A stretch of DNA of 64,000 nt from Blastococcus sp. MG754426 (lineage in GTDB: Bacteria; Actinomycetota; Actinomycetes; Mycobacteriales; Geodermatophilaceae): NCBI RefSeq assembly GCF_021699055.1, contig NZ_SSXC01000001.1, forward strand, positions 1-64,000, read 5' to 3'. Numbering within the stretch: position 1 is the first letter of the stretch; the number at the start of each line of letters is the position of its first letter. Under the pieces are notes generated by a model. That model was not told where the DNA came from. It was given only the letters and a program-made list of their open reading frames with translations, and made no database searches. Shown here in pieces: positions 18,033 to 27,691 of the stretch. The translations under genes and the position numbers were made by a program.

Positions 18033-18848
18033 TCAGGCCTGGCCGACCTCGAAGCGCGCGAAGCGCTCCACGGTCAGGCCGGCCTCGTCGACGATCTGCT
18101 TGACCGTGCGCTTGGGCTCGGTGATCGACGGCTGCTCGAGCAGGACGAAGTCCTTGTAGTAGGCGTTGACCCGGCCCTCGACGATCTTGGCGATCGCCTG
18201 CTCGGGCTTGCCCTCCTCCTTGGCGGTCTGCTCGGCGACGCGGCGCTCGGTCTCGACCGCCTCGGCCGGGACCTCGTCGCGGGTGAGGTAGCGCGGCCGC
18301 GCGGCGGCGATGTGCATCGCCAGGCTGCGGGCGGCGTCCTCGCTGCCACCGGAGTACTGCACGGCGACACCGATGGCCGGCGGCAGGTCGGTGGCCCGCT
18401 TGTGCAGGTAGGTGGCGGTGGTGCCCTCGAACGCGACGAACCGGCTGAGGACCAGCTTCTCGCCGATGCGGGCCGACTCGGCCTCGATCAGCGCGGCGAC
18501 GGTCCGGCCGTTGTCCTCGGTGGCCAGCAGCGCCTCGGCGTCGGCCGGCTTGCTGTGCAGGCCGATCTCGACCAGCCGCTCGGCCAGCGCCACGAAGTCG
18601 GCGTTCTTGGCGACGAAGTCCGTCTCGCAGTCGAGCTCGAGCAGGGCGCCGTCCTTGCTGACGACGACACCGTTGGTCGTCGAGCGCTCGAGGCGCTTGC
18701 CGACGTCCTTGGCGCCCTTGACGCGGAGCAGCTCGACGGCCTTGTCGTAGTCGCCGTCGGCCTCGGTCAGGGCCTTCTTGCAGTCCATCATGCCGGCGCC
18801 GGTGGCGTCGCGGAGACGCTTGACGTCGGCTGCGGTGAACTCAGCCAT
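18033..18848 (-). CDS. tsf: translation elongation factor Ts
   Basis: The 271-residue protein exchanges GDP for GTP on EF-Tu. It starts [20 protein letters not shown] with the UBA-like N-terminal domain and [20 protein letters not shown], then the core signature [12 protein letters not shown] and the GVAVQYSG region of the dimer-forming domain. The ATG is preceded by a GGAG-containing site. It follows rpsB after a 98-bp gap with strong hairpins and precedes pyrH. Confidence 0.97.
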   Translation of the reverse strand: MAEFTAADVKRLRDATGAGMMDCKKALTEADGDYDKAVELLRVKGAKDVGKRLERSTTNGVVVSKDGALLELDCETDFVAKNADFVALAERLVEIGLHSKPADAEALLATEDNGRTVAALIEAESARIGEKLVLSRFVAFEGTTATYLHKRATDLPPAIGVAVQYSGGSEDAARSLAMHIAAARPRYLTRDEVPAEAVETERRVAEQTAKEEGKPEQAIAKIVEGRVNAYYKDFVLLEQPSITEPKRTVKQIVDEAGLTVERFARFEVGQA

Positions 18849-18881
18849 GTTCCTTCTCCTCAGAAGTACTGATGCGTGGGT

Positions 18882-18942
18882 GGGCCTGGAAGGCCCCTCG
18901 CAGGGCCCCGCCGCGAACGCGCCAGCGGCGGGGGGCGAGGGG
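18882..18942 (-). promoter_or_regulatory. two mutually exclusive hairpins between rpsB and tsf
   Basis: Just after the rpsB stop the transcript can form a two-part stem (outer arms 18894-18900 with 18936-18942, CCCCTCG/CGAGGGG; inner arms 18906-18914 with 18925-18933, nine perfect pairs). Next comes a compact 6-bp hairpin with a 3-base loop (18882-18887 with 18891-18896). The two share bases 18894-18896, so both cannot be fully formed. This is the layout expected of partial termination or attenuation between rpsB and tsf. Confidence 0.5.
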
Positions 18943-18946
18943 GTCC

Positions 18947-19879
18947 TTACGCGTTCTGGGCGCCCTGGGTGCCGGTCTCCGTGCTGCCCGTGGCGGGCAC
19001 GCCCTCGACCGGGGCGACCTCGTTCGCCGTGACGTCGGCCGGCTGGGCCGGGGTCTCGGGCAGCGGGGTCGCGGCGGCCTGCTCCTCGGCGGTGCCGCCG
19101 GTCAGCAGCTCGCGCTCCCAGTCGGCCAGCGGCTCGCCGGCTCCGACGGCGGGCTCGCCGCCGTCCTCGCGGCCGGCGTTGGCCTGCGCGGCCGAGCGGG
19201 CCATGAGGCCCTCGGCGACGGCGTCGGCGATGACCCGGGTCAGCACGGTGATGCTGCGGATCGCGTCGTCGTTGCCCGGGATCTTGTAGTCGACCTCGTC
19301 GGGGTCGCAGTTGGTGTCGAGGATCGCGACGACCGGGATGTTCAGCTTGCGGGCCTCGCCGACGGCGATGTGCTCCTTCTTGGTGTCCACGATCCAGATG
19401 GCGCTGGGCACCTTCTGCATGTCGCGGATACCACCGAGGCTGCGCTCGAGCTTGGCCTTCTCGCGGCTGAGGACCAGCTGCTCCTTCTTGGAGAGGCTGA
19501 CCAGCACGCCGGTCTGCTCCATGTCCTCGAGCTCCTTGAGGCGCTGGAGCCGCTTGTGGACGGTCTGGAAGTTGGTGAGCATGCCGCCCAGCCAGCGCTG
19601 GTTGACGTAGGGCATGCCCACGCGGGTCGCCTGCTCGGCGACGACCTCCTGCGCCTGGCGCTTGGTGCCGACGAACAGGATCGAGCCGCCGTGGGCCACG
19701 GTCTGCTTGACGAACTCGTAGGCCGAGTCGATGTACCCGAGCGTCTGCTGCAGGTCGATGATGTAGATGCCGTTGCGCTCGGTGAAGATGAAGCGCTTCA
19801 TCTTCGGGTTCCAGCGACGGGTCTGGTGCCCGAAGTGGACGCCGCTGTCGAGCAGCTGCTTCATGCTGACGACTGCCAT
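18947..19879 (-). CDS. rpsB: 30S ribosomal protein S2
   Basis: The 310-residue protein opens [20 protein letters not shown] and shows [32 protein letters not shown] and [19 protein letters not shown], the S2 core that binds 16S rRNA near the head of the 30S subunit. About 60 C-terminal residues are an acidic Ala/Pro-rich tail common in actinobacteria. The frame is open upstream, but ATG 19879 has a GAGAGG site seven bases before it and matches the universal N-terminus. It heads the rpsB-tsf-pyrH-frr-cdsA run. Confidence 0.97.
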   Translation of the reverse strand: MAVVSMKQLLDSGVHFGHQTRRWNPKMKRFIFTERNGIYIIDLQQTLGYIDSAYEFVKQTVAHGGSILFVGTKRQAQEVVAEQATRVGMPYVNQRWLGGMLTNFQTVHKRLQRLKELEDMEQTGVLVSLSKKEQLVLSREKAKLERSLGGIRDMQKVPSAIWIVDTKKEHIAVGEARKLNIPVVAILDTNCDPDEVDYKIPGNDDAIRSITVLTRVIADAVAEGLMARSAAQANAGREDGGEPAVGAGEPLADWERELLTGGTAEEQAAATPLPETPAQPADVTANEVAPVEGVPATGSTETGTQGAQNA

Positions 19880-20188
19880 ATCGCAGCCTCTCTGCTTCTC
19901 GCGCGCGACCGGGGCCGCGCGCATTCCGGTTGTCGCGGGCACCGGGTGGTGCACCGCCCTGGCGTCCTGCGGCGCCACTCACCCGGCTGGGCCGGGACCG
20001 AGGTGGCGACTGCCCCGCCGACCGGCGGGAAGAGGACGCGCGAAGTCGACCCGCTCGCACGGGCCGCACCGGACAGCATACGCGTCGCCGAGAGGACCCC
20101 GTCCCGCCGGCCGCCCACAGCCCGCGCGGGCGTCCACACCTCCCGGCCGCCCCCCTCGCTCGGCACGATCTGCCCCGAGCATCGGGGG
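19880..20188. promoter_or_regulatory. rpsB leader and divergent promoter region (309 bp without a gene)
   Basis: This gap separates rpsB (leftward) from the M23-like gene (rightward). On the minus strand TATGCT at 20080-20075 is a plausible -10 for rpsB, which would give a leader of nearly 190 nt; no good -35 is visible. Immediately before the rpsB ribosome-binding site there is a perfect 7-bp GC hairpin (GCGCGCG 19901-19907, CGCGCGC 19916-19922, 8-base loop) that could control S2 translation. No open frame with coding character was seen here. Confidence 0.4.
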
Positions 20189-20734
20189 ATGCCCCGTCCG
20201 CTGGTCGCCCTGCTCCTCCTCCTGGCGGTGCTGACCGGCGTCGCCCCCGCGGCGGCGGCGCCGGTCAGCACCCCTGCGCCGCCGCCGGAGGTGCCCTGGA
20301 GCGCCCCGCTGCCCGGCGAGCCGGTGGTGACCCGCCCGTTCGAGCCACCTCCGCACCGGTACGGGCCGGGGCACCGCGGGGTCGACCTGGCGGCGGCACC
20401 CGGCTCGCCCGTGCTGGCGGCCGGCGACGGGGTCGTCGTCTTCGCCGGGATGGTCGCGGGACGCCCGGTGGTGAGCGTGGAGCACGCGGGCGGTCTGCGG
20501 ACGACGTACGAACCGGTCAGGCCGTCGGTGGGTGCGGGGCGCCCGGTCGCCCGCGGCGAGCCGCTGGGCGTGCTGGATCCGGGCCACGACGGCTGCCCGG
20601 TCGCGGCCTGCCTGCACTGGGGCGCACGCAGGGGCGAGGTCTACCTGGACCCCTTGTCGCTGCTCCGGCTGCCGCGTGTGCGGCTGCTCCCCCTGGGTGG
20701 TGACGATGGACGACACCCGGTGATCGATCGGTGA
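20189..20734 (+). CDS. secreted M23-family (LytM-like) peptidase domain protein
   Basis: The 181-residue protein has a Sec signal peptide (hydrophobic core [18 protein letters not shown], likely cut near residue 24) and an M23 beta domain with the first zinc motif HRGVD (His62, Asp66) in [20 protein letters not shown]. The second motif, normally HxH, reads CLH (Cys141, His143) in [14 protein letters not shown], so the zinc ligand His143 is kept but the usual catalytic-base His is Cys. A nearby Cys136 could pair with Cys141. It may bind or cut peptidoglycan. A similar gene lies beside rpsB in mycobacteria (recalled). The start is ATG 20189. Confidence 0.82.
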   Translation: MPRPLVALLLLLAVLTGVAPAAAAPVSTPAPPPEVPWSAPLPGEPVVTRPFEPPPHRYGPGHRGVDLAAAPGSPVLAAGDGVVVFAGMVAGRPVVSVEHAGGLRTTYEPVRPSVGAGRPVARGEPLGVLDPGHDGCPVAACLHWGARRGEVYLDPLSLLRLPRVRLLPLGGDDGRHPVIDR

Positions 20735-20800
20735 CCGCACGTACGCACCGGGTGGGTGTGGATGCCGGGCGGCTCGGCCCTCCGGCGCTACCGTCGCGGT

Positions 20801-21427
20801 GTGCGATTCCGACGCAAGCGAGCCGCGAAGCCGGTCTCCGGTGAGCCCACCGGCGCGGCGCCGATCGATGACCGGCCCAGCGGAGAGGTCGGGTCCGGCG
20901 GTGCCGTCGAGCCCAGCGGCGCCCCCGCGGCCGGCGTGGAGCCGGCCGCGGACCAGCCGGCGGAGGCTGGGCAGGACCCCGACCAGGTGCTCGGCGACCT
21001 GCGCCGGGTGATCGACACCTTCGGCTGGGCGGTGCTGCACGGGGGCGGCACCCCCGGCGAGCCGCGCTACTCCTACACGGTGGGGCTCGCCGCGTGGGAG
21101 CACCCCGAGATCATCGTGGTGGGGCTCCCCTTCCCGGCCGCGGAGAAGTACCTCAACCTGGTGGGCGAGGCGGTCCGCGCCGGCGCCCGCTTCGCGCCGG
21201 GCACCGCGACGACGGCGCTGACCGACGAGGACTCCCCCGTGGTGTTCCTCCGCGTCGAGGAGTCCGACCGCCTCACCGTGGTGGAGGAGCTCCACGGCAC
21301 GGTGGACGCGCTGCAGCTCATCTGGCCGGACTCCACCGGCCGGCTGCCCTGGCAGGAGGGCCACCGGAACCCGCCCGGGACGCAGCCGCTGCTGGGGCCG
21401 CTCCCGGACGGCGGACCCACCGGCTGA
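20801..21427 (+). CDS. DUF4262 domain protein
   Basis: The 208-residue protein has a disordered Pro/Ala/Glu-rich first third, then a DUF4262 domain (about 75-195): VIDTFGWAVLHGG, PRYSYTVGLAAWEHPEIIVV, then ALQLIWPDSTGRLPW near the end. The family has no known biochemical role. The chosen start is GTG 20801, preceded by a TACCGT element 7 bases upstream that could be the -10 of a leaderless transcript; GTG 20756 and ATG 20762 are in-frame alternatives. It converges on whiG, ending 35 bp away. Confidence 0.8.
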   Translation: MRFRRKRAAKPVSGEPTGAAPIDDRPSGEVGSGGAVEPSGAPAAGVEPAADQPAEAGQDPDQVLGDLRRVIDTFGWAVLHGGGTPGEPRYSYTVGLAAWEHPEIIVVGLPFPAAEKYLNLVGEAVRAGARFAPGTATTALTDEDSPVVFLRVEESDRLTVVEELHGTVDALQLIWPDSTGRLPWQEGHRNPPGTQPLLGPLPDGGPTG

Positions 21428-21462
21428 GCACGCCACCCCCCGACGAGGCGGGCGGTGGGAGG

Positions 21463-22263
21463 TCAGGCGATGTCGGCGAGCTTGGTGCGCAGGTGCAGGA
21501 CGGCCTTGGTGTGCAGCTGGCAGATCCGGCTCTCGGTCACCCCGAGCACCCGGCCGATGTCGGCGAGGGTGAGGCCCTCGAAGTAGTAGAGCGAGACGAC
21601 GACCTTCTCCCGCTCGGGCAGCTGCTCGACGGCCCGCGCCAGCAGCTGCCGCGCCTCGCCGTGCTCGGCCATCGCCTGCGGGTCGAGCGCGCTGGGGTCC
21701 TGCAGGGTGTCGCCGAGGCGCGGGGAGCCGCCCTCGTCGTCGGTGAGCAGCTCGTCCAGGGCGACGACGTTCACCAGGGAGAGCTGCCCGAGGAACTTGC
21801 GGATGTCCTCGACGTCCATGTCCATCGCGGCGGCGACCTCTTCGTCGGTCGGCGTCCGGTGCAGCGTGCTCTCCAGCTCGGCGACGGTGCGCTCGAAGGC
21901 GCGCGCCTTGACGCGGACCGACCGCGGGATCCAGTCGGTGTTGCGCAGCTCGTCGATGATCGCGCCGCGGATGCGGGCCATCGCGTAGCTCTCGAACTTC
22001 ACCTCGCGGGTGGGCTCGAAGCGGGTGATGGCGTCGATGAGCCCGAAGGTGCCGTAGGAGATCAGGTCGGCCTGCTCCACGTGCGCGGGCAGGCCGCTGC
22101 CCACCCGGCCGGCGACGTACTTCACCAGCGGCGCGTAGTGCAGGATCAGCCGGTCGCGCAGGCCGGGGTCCCGGACCTCGACGTACCGCGCCCACAGGTC
22201 GGCCAGCACGGCATCGGCGTCCTCGCCGGACTCGCCGATGCGGTGGATGGTTGCCTCAGACAC
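21463..22263 (-). CDS. whiG: RNA polymerase sigma factor, FliA/WhiG family
   Basis: The 266-residue sigma factor has region 2 ([40 protein letters not shown]), region 3 (about 120-170) and region 4 ([40 protein letters not shown]). It lacks sigma-70 region 1.1, as expected for the FliA/WhiG group, which controls motility or aerial development in actinobacteria. It lies downstream of xerC, as in Streptomyces. The start is ATG/GTG at 22263 in the context [15 protein letters not shown], which is not strongly conserved. Confidence 0.93.
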   Translation of the reverse strand: MSEATIHRIGESGEDADAVLADLWARYVEVRDPGLRDRLILHYAPLVKYVAGRVGSGLPAHVEQADLISYGTFGLIDAITRFEPTREVKFESYAMARIRGAIIDELRNTDWIPRSVRVKARAFERTVAELESTLHRTPTDEEVAAAMDMDVEDIRKFLGQLSLVNVVALDELLTDDEGGSPRLGDTLQDPSALDPQAMAEHGEARQLLARAVEQLPEREKVVVSLYYFEGLTLADIGRVLGVTESRICQLHTKAVLHLRTKLADIA

Positions 22264-22355
22264 GGTCGCGCTCCTCGGTCGTGCTGCGCGGGCACCGTCC
22301 GTGGTCCCGCGTGGTCCTGACTGCCGCTGCAGGCCCCGCCACCCGGCCGCACGCC

Positions 22356-23294
22356 TCAGGCACGGGGGTGCGCCTGGGCGTGGACCGCACGGAGCCGCTC
22401 GACCGTCACGTGCGTGTAGATCTGTGTCGTCGCGAGGCTAGCGTGACCGAGCAGTTCCTGGACGGAACGCAGGTCCGCGCCGCCCTCCAGGACGTGCGTC
22501 GCAGCGGAGTGCCGGAGCCCGTGCGGGCCGATGTCGGGCGCTCCCGGGACGCCGGCCGTCGCGGCGTGCACCGTGCGGCGGGCCTCGCGGGCGTCGAGCC
22601 GGCCGCCCCGCAGGCCGAGCAGCAGCGCGGGCCCCGAACCCGGCCTGGCCAGGGCCGGCCGCCCGCGGGTGAGCCAGGCCTCCAGCGCCCGCTCGGCGGG
22701 CAGGCCGTAGGGGACGCTGCGCTCCTTGCGCCCCTTGCCCAGGACGCGCAGCAGCCGCCGCCCGCGGTCGACGTCGTCGACGTCCAGGCCGACGAGCTCG
22801 CTGACCCGGATCCCGCTGGCGTAGAGCAGCTCCAGCACGACCGCGTCCCGGAGCTGCACCGGCTCCTCGGCCCCCGCAGCGCTCTCCACCAGGGCCCGCG
22901 CCTGCTCGGGCGCCAGAACGTCGGGCAGGGTGCGGTGCGCCTTCGGGCTGACCAGCCGCTGGCCGACGTCCTCGGGGGTGAGGCCGGCCCGGCGCAGCCA
23001 GGCGGTGAACGACCGCGCCGCGGAGGCGTGCCGGGCGGTGGTCGACCGGCTGTGCCCGCGGGTGCGCCCCTGGGCCAGCCAGCTGCGCAGGGCGGCGAGG
23101 TCGAGGTCGTGCGGCTGGGTGCCGCTGCGCCGGGCGAGGTGGTCCAGCAGCCGGGCCACGTCCCCGACGTAGCTGCGGACGGTGTTCGCCGACAGGTCGC
23201 GCTGCCCGGTCAGGTGCTCCTCGAAGCCGGCCAGCGCCTCGGCCAGCGCGGGCGGCAGCCCGGCGCGGACCTCGTCGGTGCTGGGGGTGGCCAC
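22356..23294 (-). CDS. xerC: tyrosine recombinase XerC
   Basis: The 312-residue recombinase has an N-terminal SAM-like core-binding domain (about 18-105) and a catalytic domain with all active-site residues: Arg163 (ASGIRVSEL), Lys187 ([10 protein letters not shown]), His258 and Arg261 ([10 protein letters not shown]), His284 (LLGHASL) and nucleophile Tyr293 (QIYTHV). It resolves chromosome dimers at dif together with a partner recombinase. Its conserved place between dprA and whiG marks it as the housekeeping enzyme and not an integrase. Confidence 0.95.
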   Translation of the reverse strand: MATPSTDEVRAGLPPALAEALAGFEEHLTGQRDLSANTVRSYVGDVARLLDHLARRSGTQPHDLDLAALRSWLAQGRTRGHSRSTTARHASAARSFTAWLRRAGLTPEDVGQRLVSPKAHRTLPDVLAPEQARALVESAAGAEEPVQLRDAVVLELLYASGIRVSELVGLDVDDVDRGRRLLRVLGKGRKERSVPYGLPAERALEAWLTRGRPALARPGSGPALLLGLRGGRLDAREARRTVHAATAGVPGAPDIGPHGLRHSAATHVLEGGADLRSVQELLGHASLATTQIYTHVTVERLRAVHAQAHPRA

Positions 23295-23325
23295 GGGGGC
23301 ACGGTCCGTCGGCTCCCGCCGCCGG

Positions 23326-24576
23326 TCAAGGCGCCGCGCCGGGCGGCTTCGGCGGCGGGGCCAGCCGCCAGCCGGTGCCGGTCCACTCGACGAGCTGGGC
23401 GAGCTCCAGGGCGGGCAGCACCCGGAGCACGTCCAGCACGTCGCAGCCCGCGCCCCGGGCCAGCCGCTCGGGGCCGACGCCGGTGCGCACCGGGCAGGCG
23501 TCGAGCACGCGGACGGCGACGTCGGAGAGCCCGTCCCGCGGCGAGTCCGGGCGCTCCACCGGCGGGGCGAGGTCCTCGCCGAGGCGGCCGACCGCCTCGA
23601 CGACGTGGGCGGCGGAGGTCACCAGGACGGCCCCGACGTGCTCGTCGCGCAGCAGCTCGTGGCAGCCCACCGACAACGCGCTGGTCACCGGCCCGGGCAC
23701 CACCATCACGGGGCGGCCGAGCTTCTGCGCGCGGTGCGCCGTGGCCTGGGCACCCGAACGGGCCGCCGCCTCCACGACGACCGTCCCCCGCGTCAGCGCC
23801 GCGATGAGGCGGTTGCGGACGAGGAAGCGGTGCCGCAGGGGGGCGCAGCCCGGTGGCCACTCGCTCACCAGCAGGCCGTCCTCGGCGATCCGGTGGAACA
23901 GGGCACCGTTGCCGGCCGGGTAGGGGCGGTCGACACCGCAGGAGAGCACCGCGACCGTGGGCGCCCCGGCGGCCAGCGCCCCGCGGTGGGCGGCCCCGTC
24001 GATGCCGAAGGCGCCGCCGGAGACGACGGTCCAGCCCCGCTCGCCGAGCTGGTGCCCCAGCTCCCCGGCCACGTGCTCGCCGTAGGCGCTGGAGGCGCGG
24101 GCACCCACCACGGCGACCGAGCGCTCCGTGAGCACGTCGAGCCGGGCGGCGCCGCGGACCCACAGCGCCACCGGCGGCACCAGCGCCCGGGTGCGGTCGG
24201 TCTGGTCCTTCCGGTCGACCGGCTCCTCGGCGACCGCGACCGTCAGCGCGTGCAGCGCGTAGGCGGGCCACTCGTCGTCCTCGGGCACGACGAGCCGGGC
24301 ACCGCACCGCTCGGCGCGGCGCAGGTCGGCGAGGGTGGCGTCCTCCTCCGCCCGCGCGCCGACCAGCGACCGGGTGCCGGACGGCGCGTTCCCCGCCCGC
24401 AGCCGCCGCACCGCCTCGACCGGGCCGACGTCCTCGACCCAGCGCCAGAGGTCGACCGTGCCCGGCTCCACCGCCCGGCTGAGCCAGGCCCGCGCCCGGC
24501 GCAGCCCCGGGTGCACCACGCCGGCCTCCGGCGGCGCCGCGGCGGCGTCCTCCAGGTCTTCCTCGAGGGTGGTCAC
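23326..24576 (-). CDS. dprA: DNA-processing protein DprA
   Basis: The 416-residue protein has the DprA Rossmann domain with [74 protein letters not shown] and [18 protein letters not shown], then a C-terminal winged-helix domain (about 340-405). DprA loads RecA on incoming single-stranded DNA in transformation. The frame runs open through comM; the start is GTG 24576, overlapping the comM stop as GTGA. It is the last gene of the yraN-comM-dprA set. Confidence 0.95.
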   Translation of the reverse strand: MTTLEEDLEDAAAAPPEAGVVHPGLRRARAWLSRAVEPGTVDLWRWVEDVGPVEAVRRLRAGNAPSGTRSLVGARAEEDATLADLRRAERCGARLVVPEDDEWPAYALHALTVAVAEEPVDRKDQTDRTRALVPPVALWVRGAARLDVLTERSVAVVGARASSAYGEHVAGELGHQLGERGWTVVSGGAFGIDGAAHRGALAAGAPTVAVLSCGVDRPYPAGNGALFHRIAEDGLLVSEWPPGCAPLRHRFLVRNRLIAALTRGTVVVEAAARSGAQATAHRAQKLGRPVMVVPGPVTSALSVGCHELLRDEHVGAVLVTSAAHVVEAVGRLGEDLAPPVERPDSPRDGLSDVAVRVLDACPVRTGVGPERLARGAGCDVLDVLRVLPALELAQLVEWTGTGWRLAPPPKPPGAAP

Positions 24577-26093
24577 GCCGCGGCCCGCTGCAGCCGCATG
24601 CCGAGGGCCTCGGCGACGTCGTCCGCGGACGGCACGGCCCGGCCGGCCAGGTCCGCCACCGTCCACGCCACCCGCACCACCCGGTCGAACCCGCGCACCG
24701 AGATCGACCCCCGCTCCAGCGCCCGCTCGGCCAGCCGCAGCGACGCCCGCGGGACGGCGAACCGGTCGCGCAGCAGGCGGCCGGGCACCTCGCTGTTGAG
24801 CTGCAGGCCCGTACCGGCCAGCCGCGCCCGCGCCACCGCCCGTGCCCGCGCGACCCGGGCGGCGACGACGGCGGTGGACTCCGGCGCCGGGAGGCCGTCC
24901 AGCCAGGCCGCCCGGGTGACCGGCGGCAGCTCGACCCGCAGGTCCACGCGGTCCAGCAGCGGCCCGGACAGGCGGGCCTGGTAGCGCCGCCGCTCCAGCG
25001 GGCTGCAGGTGCAGGCGGTGTCGCCCGCGGCGGTCGCGCACGGGCAGGGGTTCGCGGCCAGCACCAGCTGCGCCCGGCACGGGAACGTGGCGGCACCGGC
25101 GGCCCGCTGGATGGTGACCTGGCCGCGTTCCAGCGGCTGGCGGAGCGTGTCGAGCACCGCCCGCGGGAACTCCGGCGCCTCGTCCAGGAAGAGCACGCCA
25201 CGGTGGGCCCGGCAGAGCGCGCCGGGCCGGATCTGGCCCGAGCCGCCACCGATCAGCGCCGCCATCGTCGCCGAGTGGTGCGGCGCCTCGAAGGTCGGCC
25301 GGGTGACCAGCGGCGCCTCCGGCGGCAGGGTGCCCGCGATGGAGTGGATGGCGGTGACCTCGAGCGCCGCCTCCTCGTCCAGGGGCGGCAGCAGCCCGGG
25401 CAGCCGCTCGGCGAGCATCGTCTTCCCGGCCCCGGGCGGCCCGGCGAGGTGGAGGTGGTGCCCACCGGCGGCGGCGATCTCCACCGCCCGGCGGCCCGCG
25501 GCCTGCCCGACGACGTCCCCGAGGTCCGGGACGGGCGGCTGCGCGGGCTGCGCACCGCGGACGTGCGGCACCAGCCGCTCGGCGCCCTGCAGGTGGGCGA
25601 CCAGCTCGGCCAGGGTGGCGACGGCGAGCACCTCGACCCGGTCGACCAGGGCGGCCTCGGCCGCGTTCGCCGCCGGGACCACGACCTGCCCGTGCCCGGC
25701 CCGCGCGGCGGCGAGCACGGCGGGCAGGACGCCGCGGATCGCCCGCACCGAGCCGTCCAGCCCGAGCTCGCCCAGCAGCACCAGCCGGTCGACGGCCGCC
25801 TCGGGCACCGCCCCGGCGGCGGCGAGCACGGCCGCGGCCAGGGCGAGGTCGAAGCCGCTGCCCTGCTTGGGCATCGACGCCGGCGACAGCCCGATGGTGA
25901 CCCGGCGGACGGGGAACTCGCCGCCGGCGTTGGCGATCGCGGCACGCACCCGGTCGACCGACTGGCGCACCACGGCGTCGGGCAGCCCGACCAGCGCCAC
26001 CCCGGGGAGCCCGGCGGCGATGTCGACCTCCACCTCCACCATGGCCCCGCGGACCCCGGCGAGGCCGACCGACCACGTGCGGGCGAGCGTCAC
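24573..26093 (-). CDS. comM: YifB/ComM-family Mg-chelatase-like AAA ATPase
   Basis: The 506-residue protein has the N-terminal Lon-protease-like domain (VEVEVDIAAGLPGVALVGLP), a Mg-chelatase-type ATPase domain with Walker A LAGPPGAGKTMLAERLPGLL, Walker B GVLFLDEAPEF and VLAANPCPCATAAGD with further cysteines (CTCS), and a C-terminal helical domain. ComM is a hexameric helicase that extends branch migration in natural transformation. It overlaps yraN and dprA by four bases on each side. Confidence 0.95.
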   Translation of the reverse strand: MTLARTWSVGLAGVRGAMVEVEVDIAAGLPGVALVGLPDAVVRQSVDRVRAAIANAGGEFPVRRVTIGLSPASMPKQGSGFDLALAAAVLAAAGAVPEAAVDRLVLLGELGLDGSVRAIRGVLPAVLAAARAGHGQVVVPAANAAEAALVDRVEVLAVATLAELVAHLQGAERLVPHVRGAQPAQPPVPDLGDVVGQAAGRRAVEIAAAGGHHLHLAGPPGAGKTMLAERLPGLLPPLDEEAALEVTAIHSIAGTLPPEAPLVTRPTFEAPHHSATMAALIGGGSGQIRPGALCRAHRGVLFLDEAPEFPRAVLDTLRQPLERGQVTIQRAAGAATFPCRAQLVLAANPCPCATAAGDTACTCSPLERRRYQARLSGPLLDRVDLRVELPPVTRAAWLDGLPAPESTAVVAARVARARAVARARLAGTGLQLNSEVPGRLLRDRFAVPRASLRLAERALERGSISVRGFDRVVRVAWTVADLAGRAVPSADDVAEALGMRLQRAAA

Positions 26094-26449
26094 GAGAACG
26101 CCCCCCGCAGGTGCGTGACGACCGCCGGGCGGTCCGGGTGGACGAGCACGCCCACGACGTCGAAGCGCACCTGGGGCGCGTGCTCGTCGTGCGCGGCCAG
26201 CCAGCGCTGCGCCAGCACCCGGATCCGGCGCCGCTTCGCCGGCGTCACCGCCTCCACCGGGTGGCCGTAGCCGGTGCCACGCCGCGTCTTCACCTCGCAG
26301 AAGACCAGGGCGTCGCCCTCGCGCGCGACGAGGTCGAGCTCGCCCTCGCGGCAGCGCCAGTTGCGGTCCAGCACGCGCAGGCCGGCGTCGGTCAGGTGGG
26401 CGACGGCGATGCGTTCACCGCGGGCGCCGAGGTCGGTGGTGGGAGGCAC
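26090..26449 (-). CDS. YraN family protein (UPF0102), predicted endonuclease-like
   Basis: The 119-residue protein has the restriction-endonuclease-like fold of UPF0102: LGARGERIAVAHLTDAGLRV, NWRCREGELDLVAREGDALV and the catalytic-looking FCEVKTRRGTGYGHP (E-x-K). The family is a predicted Holliday-junction resolvase relative, but its role is unproven. Its stop overlaps the comM start as ATGA, putting it in the DNA-uptake gene set with comM and dprA. Confidence 0.92.
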   Translation of the reverse strand: MPPTTDLGARGERIAVAHLTDAGLRVLDRNWRCREGELDLVAREGDALVFCEVKTRRGTGYGHPVEAVTPAKRRRIRVLAQRWLAAHDEHAPQVRFDVVGVLVHPDRPAVVTHLRGAFS

Positions 26450-26528
26450 CCCCCGACCGTGCCGCTCCCGGCCGGGCGGGCCCAGCCCCGGCGGGAGTCT
26501 GTGGAAAGGCGCGGAGGGGTGTGGACGG

Positions 26529-26849
26529 CTACGGGAGGCGGGGGCCGTCCGGCAGCTCGAGGTCGGGCTTGTCGAGCTCCTCGACGTTGACGTCCTTGAA
26601 GGTCAGCACCCGCACGTTGCGCACGAACCGGGCGGGCCGGTACATGTCCCACACCCAGGCGTCGGAGAGCTTGAGCTCGAAGAAGACCTCTCCCCCGGCC
26701 TCGCGCACCTGCAGGTCCACGGAGTTGGCCAGGTAGAACCGGCGCTCGGTCTCCACCACGTAGGTGAACTGCCGGACGATGTCCCGGTACTCGCGATAGA
26801 GCTGCAGCTCCATCTCGGTCTCGTACTTCTCGAGGTCCTCGGTGCTCAT
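26529..26849 (-). CDS. DUF2469 family protein
   Basis: The 106-residue protein is an almost exact match to the strongly conserved actinobacterial DUF2469 family: MSTEDLEKYETEMELQLYRE, YRDIVRQFTYVVETERRFYL, AWVWDMYRPARFVRNVRVLT and FKDVNVEELDKP. No enzymatic motif is visible and the function is unknown; high conservation suggests a core role. Its ATG overlaps the rnhB stop by four bases. Confidence 0.93.
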   Translation of the reverse strand: MSTEDLEKYETEMELQLYREYRDIVRQFTYVVETERRFYLANSVDLQVREAGGEVFFELKLSDAWVWDMYRPARFVRNVRVLTFKDVNVEELDKPDLELPDGPRLP

Positions 26850-27634
26850 CGGTCCTCGGTGCTCGTCAGGGCTCGGGACGCAGGGCGCATGGTCCCATCA
26901 TCGACCATGGGGCCCGAACCGGTCAGGTGGGTGGTCCGCGCGGCGTGCGCGTCACGGGCGCTCCGGACGTTCACGAACCGCATCCGGTGCGCGGGGCACG
27001 GGCCGTGGCGCTCCAGCGCCGCGGTGTGCACGTCGGTGATGTAGCCCTTGTGCCCCGCGAAGTCGTACTCCGGCCAGCGCGCGTGCAGCTCCAGCATGAG
27101 GCGGTCCCGCGTCACCTTGGCCAGCACCGAGGCGGCGGCCACGCAGGCGGCCACCCGGTCGCCCTTCCACACGGCCAGCCCCGGACGGGCCAGCCCGGGC
27201 ACGGGGAAGCCGTCGGTCAGCACGTAGTCCGGGCCGGGGTCGAGCGCGCAGACCGCGCGGCGCAGCGCCTCGATGTTGGTGACGTGCATGCCGCGGGCGT
27301 CGAGGTCCTCCACCGGCAGGACGACGACCGACCACGAGACCGCGCGGTCGACGATCTCGTCGTAGGCCCGCTCCCGCGCGGCCGCGGTGAGCAGCTTCGA
27401 GTCGGCCAGTCCCGGGACGCGGCCACGGCGCCCCGCGGGCAGGATGCAGGCCGCGGCGACCAGCGGCCCGGCGCAGGCGCCCCGGCCGGCCTCGTCGGCC
27501 CCGGCGATCGCCGAGAACCCGCGCCGGCGCAGCGCGCGCTCCATGTCCCAGAGCGCATCGGGCCGGTCGTCGGCGACGCCGCGCCGGGCAGGGACCGCCG
27601 GCGCGGATCGGGTGGAGGTGGGACGAGCGGGCAT
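26846..27634 (-). CDS. rnhB: ribonuclease HII
   Basis: The 262-residue enzyme removes RNA from RNA-DNA hybrids. It has the metal-binding motif IAGADEAGRGACAGPLVAAA (Asp and Glu), LADSKLLT, YVLTDGFP and the later Asp in the KVTRDRLMLEL region. About 35 N-terminal residues before DALWDMERALRRRG are variable, so the true start may be an internal Met. The C-terminal 30 residues are a non-conserved tail. The start used is ATG 27634. Confidence 0.93.
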   Translation of the reverse strand: MPARPTSTRSAPAVPARRGVADDRPDALWDMERALRRRGFSAIAGADEAGRGACAGPLVAAACILPAGRRGRVPGLADSKLLTAAARERAYDEIVDRAVSWSVVVLPVEDLDARGMHVTNIEALRRAVCALDPGPDYVLTDGFPVPGLARPGLAVWKGDRVAACVAAASVLAKVTRDRLMLELHARWPEYDFAGHKGYITDVHTAALERHGPCPAHRMRFVNVRSARDAHAARTTHLTGSGPMVDDGTMRPASRALTSTEDR

Positions 27635-27691
27635 CGCGGCACGACAGTACGACGGCGCGCCGGTCCCGCGACCACCCCCCGGACGCCTCGC

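Noticed and set aside
22356-23294. Tyrosine recombinase as a sign of an integrated element
   Set aside because: Its motifs, length and position beside dprA and whiG identify it as housekeeping XerC, and no attachment repeats or phage genes are near.
23326-26076. A 916-residue fused ComM-DprA-like protein
   Set aside because: The long frame reads dprA in frame but crosses comM in the wrong frame; comM has its own frame with a GTGA junction to dprA.
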